Positions 26,405 to 35,351 of a DNA stretch of 64,000 bases are shown here, in pieces. Source of the DNA: an uncultured Williamsia sp. (lineage in GTDB: Bacteria > Actinomycetota > Actinomycetes > Mycobacteriales > Mycobacteriaceae). The stretch is from NCBI RefSeq assembly GCF_947494875.1, contig NZ_CANLWM010000011.1, positions 1 to 64,000 of the forward strand. The letters are read 5' to 3'. Position 1 is the stretch's first letter. Each line of letters opens with the position of its first letter. A program made the position numbers and the translations under genes. Below the pieces are notes generated by a model that had not been told where the DNA came from, ran no database searches, and saw nothing but the letters and a program-made list of their open reading frames with translations.

Positions 26405-26700
26405 TGCGCAAGGGCGAGGCCGCCGACGACGCGGTCAAGGAGCTCGCCGTCGACACCGCCGATGAGCTGATCGGTAAGGGCATCACCCGCCACCAAGCGT
26501 TCGAGACCGTGGCCGCGAACTTCGGCGTGCATCCGCACACCATCCGCAACTGGTGGCGTGCAGCGCATCCCGAGCTGACCCTGACCGACGCCGACCGGGT
26601 CACGCTGGCCGAACTACAGATCAAGCTCGCCCGGGTCACCGCACTCAACCAAGAACTGACCGCCCGGTTGCTGCGGCGCAGCCAACCCTCGGGGTCCTGA
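26404..26700 (+). CDS. small HTH protein in the transfer operon
   Basis: 98 aa; its ATG overlaps the VirB4 stop. Residues about 28-55 (GITRHQAFETVAANFGVHPHTIRNWWRAA) form a clear helix-turn-helix like those of transposase OrfA, followed by a coiled-coil-like helix. No second transposase ORF or inverted repeats are present, so it is more likely a regulator or structural DNA-binding protein than an IS remnant. Confidence 0.7.
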   Translation: MRKGEAADDAVKELAVDTADELIGKGITRHQAFETVAANFGVHPHTIRNWWRAAHPELTLTDADRVTLAELQIKLARVTALNQELTARLLRRSQPSGS

Positions 26701-26703
26701 TCT

Positions 26704-27906
26704 GTGGACGAGTCAACAGGGGCGGCCGGCAAGACCATCGCGATCGCGGTGGGCTCGGTCATCGTTGCCCTGCTCGCCCTGGTGGCTGTCATCTCCGGGT
26801 CCGGGGTCACCGACTGCGGCACCGGCACCACCACCAACCCGTACGGGATGGGCGTGGCCGGCGCCAACGGCGCCACCCTGGCCGGGCTCAACGACAAGCA
26901 GCTCGCGCTCGCCGCGAACGGTGTCGCGATCGGCAAGCAGCGCGGGGAACCGGATTCGGCGATCCTGGCCGAGTCGATGGCCATGGCGACGGAGTCGACC
27001 TACCGCAACCTGTCCAACGCCACGAATGTGCCGGAGTCGGTGAAGTTTCCGCACGACGGCGACGGCTCCGATCACGACTCGGTCGGCCCGCATCAGGTGC
27101 GGGTGTCGATGCACGGTGGCGGGGATCTGACCAAGCTGATGGACCCGGTGTGGCAGATCAACTGGTTTTACGACACCGCCCGGAAGGTGCCGGGCTATCA
27201 GACGATGGACGCCGCCGCCCTGGCCCAGGCCGTCGAGAAGTCCGGCCCGAACGCCTACGCCTCGACCCGCTCGCTGGCGGAAAAGGTCGTGGCCACCGTC
27301 ACCCCACGGCTCGGCGAGCTCGCCACCGCGGGGTCGTCGACGTCCTCCGACGGTGGGGGACAGGCATGTCAGACCCCGGGCGGTGGGAACACTGGCCCGC
27401 TCGACGGGTCGTTCGGGCAGCGGGTGATTCAGGCCGCGATGCGCTGGATCGGCACCCCGTACGCCTGGGGCGGCGGGGACAAGAACGGACCCACAAAGGG
27501 CATCACTGACGGAGGAACTGCCGACAGCTTCGGCGACTACAACAAGGTCGGGTTCGACTGCTCCGGGCTCACGCTCTACGCCGTCTACCAGGCATCGGGC
27601 GGGAAGATCGCGCTCGGTCACTACACCGGCAACCAGGCCAGTGACCCACGCGGCCAGGTCATCCCGCTCGATCAGAAGCAGCCCGGCGACCTCATCTACT
27701 TCGGCTCATCCGCCGAGGGCAGCCATCACGTCGGCATCTACTACGGCAAACAGAACGGCCAGGACATGCTCCTCAACGCCCCCGAGTCCGGGAAAACCGT
27801 GTCGATCATGCCGCTGTCGGGGTGGAACGGCGAAGGCATGTACGTCCGCCGATTCGGCGCCGGAATCGACACCGCCGCCCCGGCACCCGCCCCGACCAAC
27901 CAATAG
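26704..27906 (+). CDS. membrane-anchored NlpC/P60 peptidoglycan hydrolase
   Basis: 400 aa from GTG 26704. N-terminal membrane helix (about 10-36), then a lysozyme-like segment (AMATESTYRNLSNATNVPES... SVGPHQVR, about 90-130) and a C-terminal NlpC/P60 domain with the catalytic Cys in GFDCSGL (C286) and His in SHHVGIYY (H341/H342). Two-domain hydrolases of this kind open the cell wall for Gram-positive conjugation channels. The first domain is inferred from its pattern. Confidence 0.88.
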   Translation: MDESTGAAGKTIAIAVGSVIVALLALVAVISGSGVTDCGTGTTTNPYGMGVAGANGATLAGLNDKQLALAANGVAIGKQRGEPDSAILAESMAMATESTYRNLSNATNVPESVKFPHDGDGSDHDSVGPHQVRVSMHGGGDLTKLMDPVWQINWFYDTARKVPGYQTMDAAALAQAVEKSGPNAYASTRSLAEKVVATVTPRLGELATAGSSTSSDGGGQACQTPGGGNTGPLDGSFGQRVIQAAMRWIGTPYAWGGGDKNGPTKGITDGGTADSFGDYNKVGFDCSGLTLYAVYQASGGKIALGHYTGNQASDPRGQVIPLDQKQPGDLIYFGSSAEGSHHVGIYYGKQNGQDMLLNAPESGKTVSIMPLSGWNGEGMYVRRFGAGIDTAAPAPAPTNQ

Positions 27907-27912
27907 GGCAGC

Positions 27913-27931
27913 GGCGCAGACCGTCTGCGCC
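27913..27931. repeat. compact 9-bp inverted repeat between transfer genes
   Basis: GGCGCAGAC (27913-27921) and GTCTGCGCC (27923-27931) are exact complements separated by one base. It may be an operator, or an mRNA hairpin marking the boundary after the NlpC/P60 gene. Confidence 0.45.
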
Positions 27932-27950
27932 CGACAGGAAGGAACCCACC

Positions 27951-28604
27951 ATGAGCACATCGCAGGATTGGGACCGCGCCGCCGAGGTCGTCGCCGCCGG
28001 CGCCGACGAGCTGCGCGGCGCCCCGACGCATCGGGAGATCCGGGCGTGGGCCAAGCGGGAGAACGTTCAGACCAAGGCCATGTGGCCGAAGGTGAAGACC
28101 GAGATGCGCAAGCAGCTCGACCTCGACTACGACGAGCTCGCGGCCGCGACCGTCGCGGCTGAGGCCGCCCGCCTCGACGCGGCCGCCGCGGACGCGCCGC
28201 TGGTGCGGTTGTGTGTCGCCGGGGACGCCGAGGTGTCGACCTACGCGATCTGCGCCGCGGCTGATGACCGGCAGTCCTGGTACGGGACGTTCTTCGACGA
28301 CGACCGGATCTTCGACGGCTCCGATGAGTCCGCGGAGCGCTCGGCCGCGGACAAGGCGGTGTTCCTCGCCGGCAAGGTCCGCGAGCACCTCGGGGTCCCG
28401 GCGCTACGGCTGGTGATCGAGTCCAGCCACCCCGACATCAGCGCCGACATGTTCACCCTCTCGGGCAACCGCCACCAGGTGCAGGTCCGCGTCGAGCACG
28501 TCGAGACCAACCCGGCGGTGGCGCTGTGCCGGGCGCCGGGATACCGGACCTGGCGCGAGATCCCGCTGCAGAAGCTGGTCGAGCCCGCCGAGGTGGCCTC
28601 GTGA
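27951..28604 (+). CDS. hypothetical cytosolic conjugation-cluster protein
   Basis: 217 aa from ATG 27951 with AAGGAACCC upstream; the open frame before it is a shadow of the previous gene. Helical N-terminal third (HREIRAWAKRENVQTKAMWPK, possibly a DNA- or protein-binding helix pair), then an alpha/beta domain (VFLAGKVREHLGVPALRLVIE). Not recognised. Overlaps the lipoprotein gene that follows. Confidence 0.65.
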   Translation: MSTSQDWDRAAEVVAAGADELRGAPTHREIRAWAKRENVQTKAMWPKVKTEMRKQLDLDYDELAAATVAAEAARLDAAAADAPLVRLCVAGDAEVSTYAICAAADDRQSWYGTFFDDDRIFDGSDESAERSAADKAVFLAGKVREHLGVPALRLVIESSHPDISADMFTLSGNRHQVQVRVEHVETNPAVALCRAPGYRTWREIPLQKLVEPAEVAS

Positions 28605-29191
28605 CGCCCACCCGGATCGCGACCGCGGTCGCCGCCCTCGCCGCGGTGGCGGTGGTCGCCGGGTGCTCGTCGAGCTCGTCGGAGACCACCAGCTCGAGCA
28701 CCGCGCCGACCGGGTCGACGATGGTGCCGTCGTCTCCGACCGGGATGCAGCCGGGCCCGACCGCGCAGCCGCGGCCGTGCCGGGATGGTCGCATCTGTAC
28801 CCCGGATCAGGTCATGGTCGCCGCCCTCGATGAGGTGTTCACCTACCGCGGCGCCGACACCGACCCCGCCCAGGCCGCCGCCGACCGGGCCGCGGATCTG
28901 CTCACCCCGACCTACCGCGCGTCGGCAGCGGGATCATTCTCGATGCTCGCCCCGGTCACGGGAAACCAGTGGGCTCAGTGGAAAGCGACCGGCTCCACCG
29001 TGGTCGCCTCCGCCCGGGTGCTCTCCGATGAGCACCCCCCCGACACCGCGACCAGCGCCGCCCGGGTCGCGCGCATCAGCCAGACCGTCACCCCCGGCGG
29101 TCAGAAGCTCGACCCGCTCACCGTGTGGGTCGTCGCCAAGGCCGGCGGGCCCGCCGGCTGGCAACTCGACACCATCACCACCCAGCAGTAG
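28601..29191 (+). CDS. lipoprotein of the conjugation cluster
   Basis: 196 aa from GTG 28601 (GTGA overlap with the previous stop). Signal peptide with lipobox VVAGC (about 19-23), Ser/Thr-rich linker, then a domain of about 120 residues (MVAALDEVFTYRGADTDPAQAAADRAADLL) resembling the NTF2-like lipoproteins elsewhere in this cluster. Confidence 0.7.
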   Translation: MTPTRIATAVAALAAVAVVAGCSSSSSETTSSSTAPTGSTMVPSSPTGMQPGPTAQPRPCRDGRICTPDQVMVAALDEVFTYRGADTDPAQAAADRAADLLTPTYRASAAGSFSMLAPVTGNQWAQWKATGSTVVASARVLSDEHPPDTATSAARVARISQTVTPGGQKLDPLTVWVVAKAGGPAGWQLDTITTQQ

Positions 29192-29200
29192 GAGCACCCG

Positions 29201-30940
29201 ATGAGCAATCCCGGACGTACCCGCGAACCCGGAACCGGTGACGCGCGACTGATCTTCGGCGGTCTCGGCGTCGTGATCGCGGCCGTGCTCGCCATCTGGG
29301 GGGCGTTGCAGCTCGCCGGCGGACAACCCGTCCCCGGCAACCCGTTCGCCGCTGTGCTCGAGCTCGGCGCGGGAAAACTGACCTGGTCCGGCGGAGCGAC
29401 CGCCTGGGCGATCGTGTTCGGCGGCCTGGTCATCATCGCCGGCTGCACCGCGCTGATGTGGGCGCTGCGCCGATCGGCCGGGAGGTTGCGCGTCGACGAC
29501 GCCCAACGTCACCTCGGACACGGCAAGGACATCGCCTCGATCACCGAACCGCAGATCAAGGCCAAGGCCAAGAGCCTCGGGGTGGTGTTCCCCACCGACC
29601 AGCCGCACGCGAGTCCTGGTGTGCCGATCGGGGAGACGTTCACCGGCACCAAGCTCTACGGCTCGTTCGAGGACATGCACCTCGACATCCACGGCCCCCG
29701 CATGGGCAAGTCGACCTCGCGGATCATCCCCGCCATCTGCGAGGCCCCCGGCGCGGTGCTGGCCACGGAGAACAAGCGCGGCAACCTCGACCACACCCGT
29801 GGTGTGCGCGAGTCGCTCGGCCGCCGGGTGTGGGTGTTCGACCCCCAAGGCGTTGCGAACGAGACCGCGTCGTTCTACTGGAACCCGCTGTCCTACGTCG
29901 TCGACGAGGACACCGCCGAATCGCTGGCCGAGCAGTTCGCCGCCGGAGACGACGGCCAGGCCGCCAAGAAGGACCCCTACTTCGACCCCGAGGGCCAGGA
30001 CCTCGTCGCCAACCTGCTCCTGGCATCCGCGCTCGCCCGCGAGCCGATCACGACTGTCTACGAACGGCTCTCCCGCCGCGACCTGTGCCGCGAGGCCGTG
30101 ACGATCCTGCACGACCACGGCTACCGACTCATCGCCGACGCGCTCACCACCCGCCTCGGCCTGGCCGACAAGCAGCAGGACGGCATCTTCGGCACCGCGT
30201 TGAAGCAGGTGCACTGCCTGCGGTCCCGGCGGATCCAGGACTGGATCACCACCAGCTTCGGCGACACCCGCCCGCATCTCGATCTGCACCAGCTCGTCGC
30301 CGGCGGAGAAACCCTGTACTGCCTCTCCCGCGAAGGCGTCGGGTCCGCGGGCCCAATCATCGCCGCACTCACCGTCGCCACCTGCGAGGCCGCAGAGAAG
30401 ATCGCCACCGCATCACCCGGCGGACGGCTACCGACCCCGATGCTGTGCGCGCTCGACGAGGCCGCCAACGTCGTGCGGTGGCGCCGCCTGCCAGACCTGT
30501 ACTCCCACTACGGCTCCCGCGGGATCAACATCATGACCGTCTTGCAGTCCTGGTCCCAGGGCGTACGGGTCTGGGGCGCTGACGGCATGAAGCAGCTCAT
30601 GGGCGCAGCGAACGTGTTCGTCTACGGCGGCAACGTGAAAGAGGACGACTTCCTCGAACTGCTGTCGAAACTGGTAGGCGACTACGAACGCCGCGCCATC
30701 AACGTCTCCCGCAGCGGCGACCGCCGCGCCTCCACCAGCGAGTCCACGGTGCTGCAACGCACCCTGAGCGTCGCCGACCTCCAAGCCTGGCCCCGCGGCC
30801 GCCTCCTGGTGCTCTCCGCCGGCAACCGGCCCACCATCGCCCGCTCGGTGCCATGGATGAACAAGCGCTACGCCGCCGCCGTCCGGGACTCACTCGCCCG
30901 GTACTCACCGACACCCGACAATCCCGGAAAGGCGGCCTGA
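29201..30940 (+). CDS. VirD4/TraG-type coupling protein
   Basis: 579 aa. Two N-terminal membrane helices (about 17-40 and 67-90), then a P-loop ATPase domain with GPRMGKST (about 166-173) and Walker B LCALDEAANV (about 415-424). The segment ENKRGNLDHTRG...VWVFDPQG is typical of the VirD4/TraG/TraD family. It recruits the relaxase-DNA complex to the channel. Preceded by AGGAGCACCCG. Confidence 0.92.
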   Translation: MSNPGRTREPGTGDARLIFGGLGVVIAAVLAIWGALQLAGGQPVPGNPFAAVLELGAGKLTWSGGATAWAIVFGGLVIIAGCTALMWALRRSAGRLRVDDAQRHLGHGKDIASITEPQIKAKAKSLGVVFPTDQPHASPGVPIGETFTGTKLYGSFEDMHLDIHGPRMGKSTSRIIPAICEAPGAVLATENKRGNLDHTRGVRESLGRRVWVFDPQGVANETASFYWNPLSYVVDEDTAESLAEQFAAGDDGQAAKKDPYFDPEGQDLVANLLLASALAREPITTVYERLSRRDLCREAVTILHDHGYRLIADALTTRLGLADKQQDGIFGTALKQVHCLRSRRIQDWITTSFGDTRPHLDLHQLVAGGETLYCLSREGVGSAGPIIAALTVATCEAAEKIATASPGGRLPTPMLCALDEAANVVRWRRLPDLYSHYGSRGINIMTVLQSWSQGVRVWGADGMKQLMGAANVFVYGGNVKEDDFLELLSKLVGDYERRAINVSRSGDRRASTSESTVLQRTLSVADLQAWPRGRLLVLSAGNRPTIARSVPWMNKRYAAAVRDSLARYSPTPDNPGKAA

Positions 30941-30945
30941 CCCCG

Positions 30946-31440
30946 ATGCTCGACGACGACCTCGACCCCGATTTCGACGACGACGACCAGCCGCCCGCGA
31001 TCGCTGACGCCAACACCGGCGGCGCCGACACTCCGGCGCCCACCCCGCTGCCCGCCGAGCCCAAATTCGCCTCGGTGTACCGATTCGTCAACGACCACCT
31101 GGTCGACCAGTACCGCCGCGACGTGACCGGGCAGCGGCTGATCTGGTGTCCGCGCTGGTGGGCCCACGGCGAAGCGGTCTCCCGGCTCGAGGCGCTGTGG
31201 CGGGCGTGGGAGCACCTGCGCCTCGACGGCGGCACCGGGATGGCCGTGTGGTGGAAGGACTACGCCGACCCCACGATGGCGGTCCTGTTCGACCCGCAGG
31301 GTCCGTTCGCCGGCTGCAGCGCAGACCGCGGACACAAACCGCGACTTGCGCCACTACCGGTCGAACCGATGCCCGACTACGTCGTCGAGTGGCTGATGAG
31401 CGACCCCAGCCGCCGCCCCGAACCCGCCGCCGCCCACTGA
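30946..31440 (+). CDS. DUF4913 family protein
   Basis: 164 aa from ATG 30946, 5 bases after the coupling-protein stop. Very acidic N-terminus (LDDDLDPDFDDDD), then the DUF4913 signature: FVNDHLVDQYRRDVTG, WCPRWWAHGEAVSRLEALWR and WWKDYADPTMAVLFDPQGPF. The family is widespread next to VirD4 genes in actinobacterial transfer loci; function unknown. The acidic tail could contact the coupling protein. Confidence 0.88.
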   Translation: MLDDDLDPDFDDDDQPPAIADANTGGADTPAPTPLPAEPKFASVYRFVNDHLVDQYRRDVTGQRLIWCPRWWAHGEAVSRLEALWRAWEHLRLDGGTGMAVWWKDYADPTMAVLFDPQGPFAGCSADRGHKPRLAPLPVEPMPDYVVEWLMSDPSRRPEPAAAH

Positions 31441-31467
31441 TCCCGATCGAATCGAAAGGCACCCACG

Positions 31468-32379
31468 ATGAGCAGTCCCCACGAGCACGACGACCGCGAG
31501 CTGGTCTCCCACATGGAACGCGCCCTCGCCAGCGCCGTGGCCACCGGCACCGCGCTGATCGAGGCGTTCATGCGCCGCCAGCAACGCGACGCCGACCGCC
31601 GCGCACGCGAGGCCGCAACACGGCCAGCTGCCGACGACGCCAACGCCGCCGCCGAGTCACACGGCATCGCCGCGAACCGCGCCGCCATCGTCAACGCCGA
31701 GGCACGACATGCTCTCGGTGTCGGCGCGAGTGACCCATCGTTCTGGCACACCGCCTCGGAGACAGCGATCGCGGAGAAAATCCGCACCGACTACGGCGCC
31801 GACCCGTCGAGGATCGGCGACCGCGACCACGACCGGCACTGGGCCACCCGCGCCGACGCCGGCGAGGTCCTCGACGTCTACGGCAGCGCCCGCCGCTGGC
31901 AGCATTCCTCGCTCGCCACGGAGATGATGGCCGACAACATCAGCGAGCTACTCGGGGAGTACGGCGTCGACGTCGACCACGTCGCATCACTGCCCCGCGA
32001 GGAAGGCGCCGAACTGCTCGCCACAGCCCGCGCCGGCCACCACGCCCGCCCCGACGCCGAAGACGAACGCGACGCCGACACCATCGCCCACCTCGTCGCC
32101 GACCGCGACACCGCGCTCGACATCGCCGCCCGCGACAGCGCCCAAGCCGACCACCTCGACGAGCTCAGCGACGCGATGACCCGCGACACCGAACTCGTCG
32201 ACGTCGCCCGCGAGATCCCCCAGTCCGAGGCACTGCACGCCGCCGCGGTCGCCATCAACGACCACCCCACCCGACCGTCAGCCGCGGTGTCCAACGCACC
32301 GAAGAACGGAGCCGTGAAGGCCCGTCCGGCGCGTGGCCGTGGCCGCGGTACCGGGCCGCAGCGCGGCCACGGGATGTAG
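31468..32379 (+). CDS. helical coiled-coil protein, last gene of the transfer operon
   Basis: 303 aa, strongly Ala/Asp/Arg-rich and helical throughout, with coiled-coil-like stretches (MRRQQRDADRRAREAATRPA) and a basic Gly/Arg tail (ARGRGRGTGPQRGHG). AAAGGCACCCACG precedes the ATG. No known domain; the basic end suggests nucleic-acid contact. Confidence 0.65.
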   Translation: MSSPHEHDDRELVSHMERALASAVATGTALIEAFMRRQQRDADRRAREAATRPAADDANAAAESHGIAANRAAIVNAEARHALGVGASDPSFWHTASETAIAEKIRTDYGADPSRIGDRDHDRHWATRADAGEVLDVYGSARRWQHSSLATEMMADNISELLGEYGVDVDHVASLPREEGAELLATARAGHHARPDAEDERDADTIAHLVADRDTALDIAARDSAQADHLDELSDAMTRDTELVDVAREIPQSEALHAAAVAINDHPTRPSAAVSNAPKNGAVKARPARGRGRGTGPQRGHGM

Positions 32380-32718
32380 CCCTTCCCCTGGCATGCCCAG
32401 GAGGCGGTTGCTTTATCGACGGCCTCAAGAAGCGACGTTCGGATTCAAACACGAGTTATGAGATGGCTTCGGCCTGTCGCGATGCCTCAGCCGATGTGGT
32501 TCTCAAAACCGTTCGGTTATGGGCCGCTCCGCCCAGACAGAGCGAACGCTTGCCTAGAGGAGAAGGGGCTGTCGTGAGTCCGACCGTTTATGGGTCGTGT
32601 TAGGTGGCTCTGGGAGGGGGCCTCCGTGGGACAACTCTTTTGCGAACACCTTCAGGAACCGACGAAGGCGCCATACCCCACGCGGGGCGGCGCCTCGGCC
32701 GTTCGAGCAAAACCGGCC
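32380..32718. other. non-coding junction after the transfer operon
   Basis: I see no supported gene here. Base composition falls from very GC-rich to mixed, marking the edge of the AT-richer insert that carries the LGFP protein. A plus-strand open frame at 32590-32922 overlaps the next gene and has no ribosome site. Confidence 0.5.
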
Positions 32719-33390
32719 TTAGGGAGTCTGGGGCCAGCGATAAACGTGGGCGTGGTCAAGTATAAGTCGTTCGATGCGCGGTCGTTCAGGCCGATCTGTG
32801 GCCCAGAGCTGCGCGGCACGCCCTACCTCCCGCATTATTTCGACTTCAGGACCGCCGGGCAGTGGGCCGGTTTGGATTGCAAGATATTTCCCCCACATGT
32901 GCCCGCCTACAGCCGGATGTAGTAGTCCATCGCTGAGTCGCGCCGCCATCATCCGGCTGAACGTTCGCTGCCCGGCCAGTGCCCGGCGGTCGTCGCCGCC
33001 ACCAAGGGCGAAAAGGAGACCCTCGAAAAGGGAAGACGACGCGTCCGCGTGTTTATACGGAAATTTACTCCCAGGACCGTACTCGTTCAAATACCTTATA
33101 ATTCGAAGAAATACCCACTCGGGGATGAGAGGGGGGCTATTGTCAGCCTTTTCAAACGCGGCGCGGAAGGAAGCGTACGACGTCGTAGCGTTACGAAAAT
33201 TATCCGCGTCCCCTTCGTCGAAACAGAAGCGCGTCGATAAAAGTAGGAATTCGTCAAACGAATCGCGACTGAAAGACGCTCCTCGCCGCAGCGAATCTGC
33301 TTCGAGGGGACTCAGTCCACCCTCCCGCACTAGCCCCTCTATAACTCGGTCCTGCATCTCTGTTATCAGCACGTCTTCCAATATACCCAA
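32719..33390 (-). CDS. hypothetical protein, possible immunity partner
   Basis: About 223 aa if begun at TTG 33390; GTG 33372 and ATG 33357 are also possible. Charged, cytosolic, no signal or membrane helix (SRDSFDEFLLLSTRFCFDEGDADNF...). Codon use and GC are lower than in the conjugation genes. It follows the secreted LGFP protein in the same direction, the order of a toxin then immunity gene, but a strong hairpin lies between them. Immunity function is a guess from context. Confidence 0.6.
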   Translation of the reverse strand: MGILEDVLITEMQDRVIEGLVREGGLSPLEADSLRRGASFSRDSFDEFLLLSTRFCFDEGDADNFRNATTSYASFRAAFEKADNSPPLIPEWVFLRIIRYLNEYGPGSKFPYKHADASSSLFEGLLFALGGGDDRRALAGQRTFSRMMAARLSDGLLHPAVGGHMWGKYLAIQTGPLPGGPEVEIMREVGRAAQLWATDRPERPRIERLILDHAHVYRWPQTP

Positions 33391-33393
33391 AGA

Positions 33394-33435
33394 CAGGCCG
33401 GGATTGAGAGGTTTAAGCTCGTCAATCCCGGCCTG
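33394..33435 (-). terminator. perfect 14-bp hairpin between the LGFP gene and its neighbour
   Basis: CAGGCCGGGATTGA (33394-33407) and TCAATCCCGGCCTG (33422-33435) pair exactly around a 14-nt loop; on the minus strand the stem is followed by TCTTT. It sits 27 bases after the LGFP stop and almost on top of the next start, so it may both end the first transcript and affect the second. Confidence 0.7.
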
Positions 33436-33461
33436 CCTGAGGGGCGGGCGGCCCCGCGGAA

Positions 33462-34853
33462 CTAATTCATATAGCCGGACACGCAGCCTCCCCAGTCGCG
33501 TCCTTCTCCTGTGCCGGCGTAAGCGGTGATCATGACGTCGGGCTTGCCGTATGTGTTCGTGGCGGTGGGATCGTAAATTATCGTGCTGCGAAGCATGTTG
33601 CGGTTCGGGTTGAAGTAGTCAATTCCCCTATACTGAGGTGTCGAGATTTCCTCCTGCCGCTTCTTCACGCCCTTTGCATACGTCATGAGAATGCACTGCA
33701 GTCCCCGCTCCCGGTCGAGCTCGATCTTGTGGTCATCGTTGATATGGCGGTACTGGCCACACGGAACCTTCAGCGGGCTGGGCCACTTCGAACTTCCGGT
33801 CAGAACAAAGACGACTGTGTTAGGGCTCATGGTGCTCCCTACAGCGACGCAGCGACTAATCGTCTCGCGGATTTTGTCCTGTTGGTTTTCAGGGTGGCAG
33901 TCCGGATCTTCTGTGACAATGTCACAGTCGCCATCGCCATTGCTGCCGGCTTCATGCCGATAGCTTTTCAGTGCATTGAATACTTCGTATCCGGCCGAAG
34001 GTGACCAGTAGATAGTTCCGCCTTGGAAGGTGTTGTAGTACTTGTCTCCGATCTGCTGCTCGTCGGAGGTGGGGAAACCCAGGTCGCTTGTTTCAGCACC
34101 TAGTCCCCGCCAGTACTCACGAATGTTCCCTTGGATTATATGCGCGCCCGTCGAAAAGTTAAAGTAAATCGACGCACCCTGGTATTCCTGTCGGCGACTA
34201 AGTCCATCGCCGAGAACAATCTCATCTGTGGTCGGGTACTTCATGTACCCCGACTCGTATCCTTTCTCGCCCCACTTGGTGAGGAATTCGTGGGCGACGG
34301 GGTGGGCGTCGGTGGCGGTGGACCAGTAGATGTTGCCGCCGAGGAACTCCGAGCGCTTGCCGGTGTTGTTGGGGTTAGTGAGCTCGTTGGACTTGGGGAA
34401 CAGTAGGAACCCGTTGGGTCCACCGGTCTGGTTGTACTTGTCTCGGATGCGCCCGCAGACCTGGTAGCTGGTGGGTGGGTAGGTCTGGCAGCCCGCGGCG
34501 ACCGCGGCCCGCACCTGGGGCTTGGGTGCGGCCGTTGTAGATTTCGGGGCGTCCGTGCTCGGGGTGGCCGAGGTTGACGGCGCGGAGTTCGAGGGCTCGC
34601 TGGTGGTCGGCGCGGTAGGGGGGCTCGACGGCGCATCCGATGTGGGTGCGGAGCTCTCACCGGTAGAGGGGTCTGCGGCGGTCGGTGCGGGTTGGGTTGT
34701 TTCGGGGGCGGGCTGGGCCGATGTCGTTGGGGTCGATGGGTCGGGCTCAGTGGGTGCCGCGCCGGCGTTGGGGGTCGCCAGCGTCAAGCTAAGCACCGCG
34801 GCCATCGACGCCACCGACAACGTCAGCGCGTGGGCACGATTGCGGGTTCGCAT
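33462..34853 (-). CDS. secreted LGFP-repeat protein with unknown C-terminal domain
   Basis: 463 aa from ATG 34853 (AGGAAATCC upstream); the frame extends to 34898 without a better start. Signal peptide (1-about 32, ANAGAAPT region), a Ser/Thr/Pro linker of about 90 residues, then three LGFP-type repeats (about 125-290; FLLFPKSNEL, YMKYPTTDEI, DLGFPTSDEQ) that bind cell-wall polymers, then about 165 residues with six Cys and no recognised fold (DCDIVTEDPDCHPE ... GGCVSGYMN). GC drops sharply near 34250, inside the repeat region. A secreted polymorphic toxin is possible; not shown. Confidence 0.8.
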   Translation of the reverse strand: MRTRNRAHALTLSVASMAAVLSLTLATPNAGAAPTEPDPSTPTTSAQPAPETTQPAPTAADPSTGESSAPTSDAPSSPPTAPTTSEPSNSAPSTSATPSTDAPKSTTAAPKPQVRAAVAAGCQTYPPTSYQVCGRIRDKYNQTGGPNGFLLFPKSNELTNPNNTGKRSEFLGGNIYWSTATDAHPVAHEFLTKWGEKGYESGYMKYPTTDEIVLGDGLSRRQEYQGASIYFNFSTGAHIIQGNIREYWRGLGAETSDLGFPTSDEQQIGDKYYNTFQGGTIYWSPSAGYEVFNALKSYRHEAGSNGDGDCDIVTEDPDCHPENQQDKIRETISRCVAVGSTMSPNTVVFVLTGSSKWPSPLKVPCGQYRHINDDHKIELDRERGLQCILMTYAKGVKKRQEEISTPQYRGIDYFNPNRNMLRSTIIYDPTATNTYGKPDVMITAYAGTGEGRDWGGCVSGYMN

Positions 34854-35034
34854 GGATTTCCTGCCTCGGAATCGAAAGGGATGAGGAGTCGAACTCACTC
34901 ATTGTTCGAGCCAAGGAAAGAAATATGCAATAGATTCGAAAATGTAAATAAAAAAACATTCTAGATTCCTAGAATGCTGAATTGTTAACATTTGCACGGT
35001 TGGTACTTACGGATGTAAGCACCACCGAGCTGAG

Positions 35035-35199
35035 TTAGCTCGGGCGTCCTGACGCTGCCGCGATCCATGCGCGGAATGCCTCGGCACTGCAGTCCTGCAG
35101 CGTCTTTCGACGTTGCACCGCTAGCAGCTTTATCTGATCTATCAGATCCTGATCGAGTCGAGTTCCGAACGGCTTCAAACGCGGATCGTCGTTATCCAT
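35035..35199 (-). CDS. small ribbon-helix-helix protein (54 aa)
   Basis: ATG 35199 with GGGAGG 11 bases upstream, stop TAA at 35035. MDNDDPRLKPFGTRLDQDLI followed by a long helix (DQIKLLAVQRRKTLQDCSAE) fits a ribbon-helix-helix regulator; FGTRLDQDLI would be the DNA-binding strand. It lies upstream of the LGFP gene in the same direction, so it may regulate that locus. Confidence 0.7.
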   Translation of the reverse strand: MDNDDPRLKPFGTRLDQDLIDQIKLLAVQRRKTLQDCSAEAFRAWIAAASGRPS

Positions 35200-35351
35200 G
35201 CGATCGACCACCTCCCTATACGTGAACTTGCCAGCACGTTGACAGGTTCACAATTAGCACGGGAAACGGGACCAAACCAGGCAGATCCGCTCATTCATAC
35301 GAAACCGACATCACCGCTGGTGTCGTTGCGCCAAAACCACCCTGATGTAAT

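Noticed and set aside
26404-26700. Insertion-sequence remnant suggested by the transposase-like HTH
   Set aside because: No DDE ORF, inverted repeats or target duplication; start overlaps the VirB4 stop, so it belongs to the operon.
32590-32922. 110-aa plus-strand ORF
   Set aside because: Overlaps the minus-strand hypothetical gene, no ribosome site, no coherent domain.
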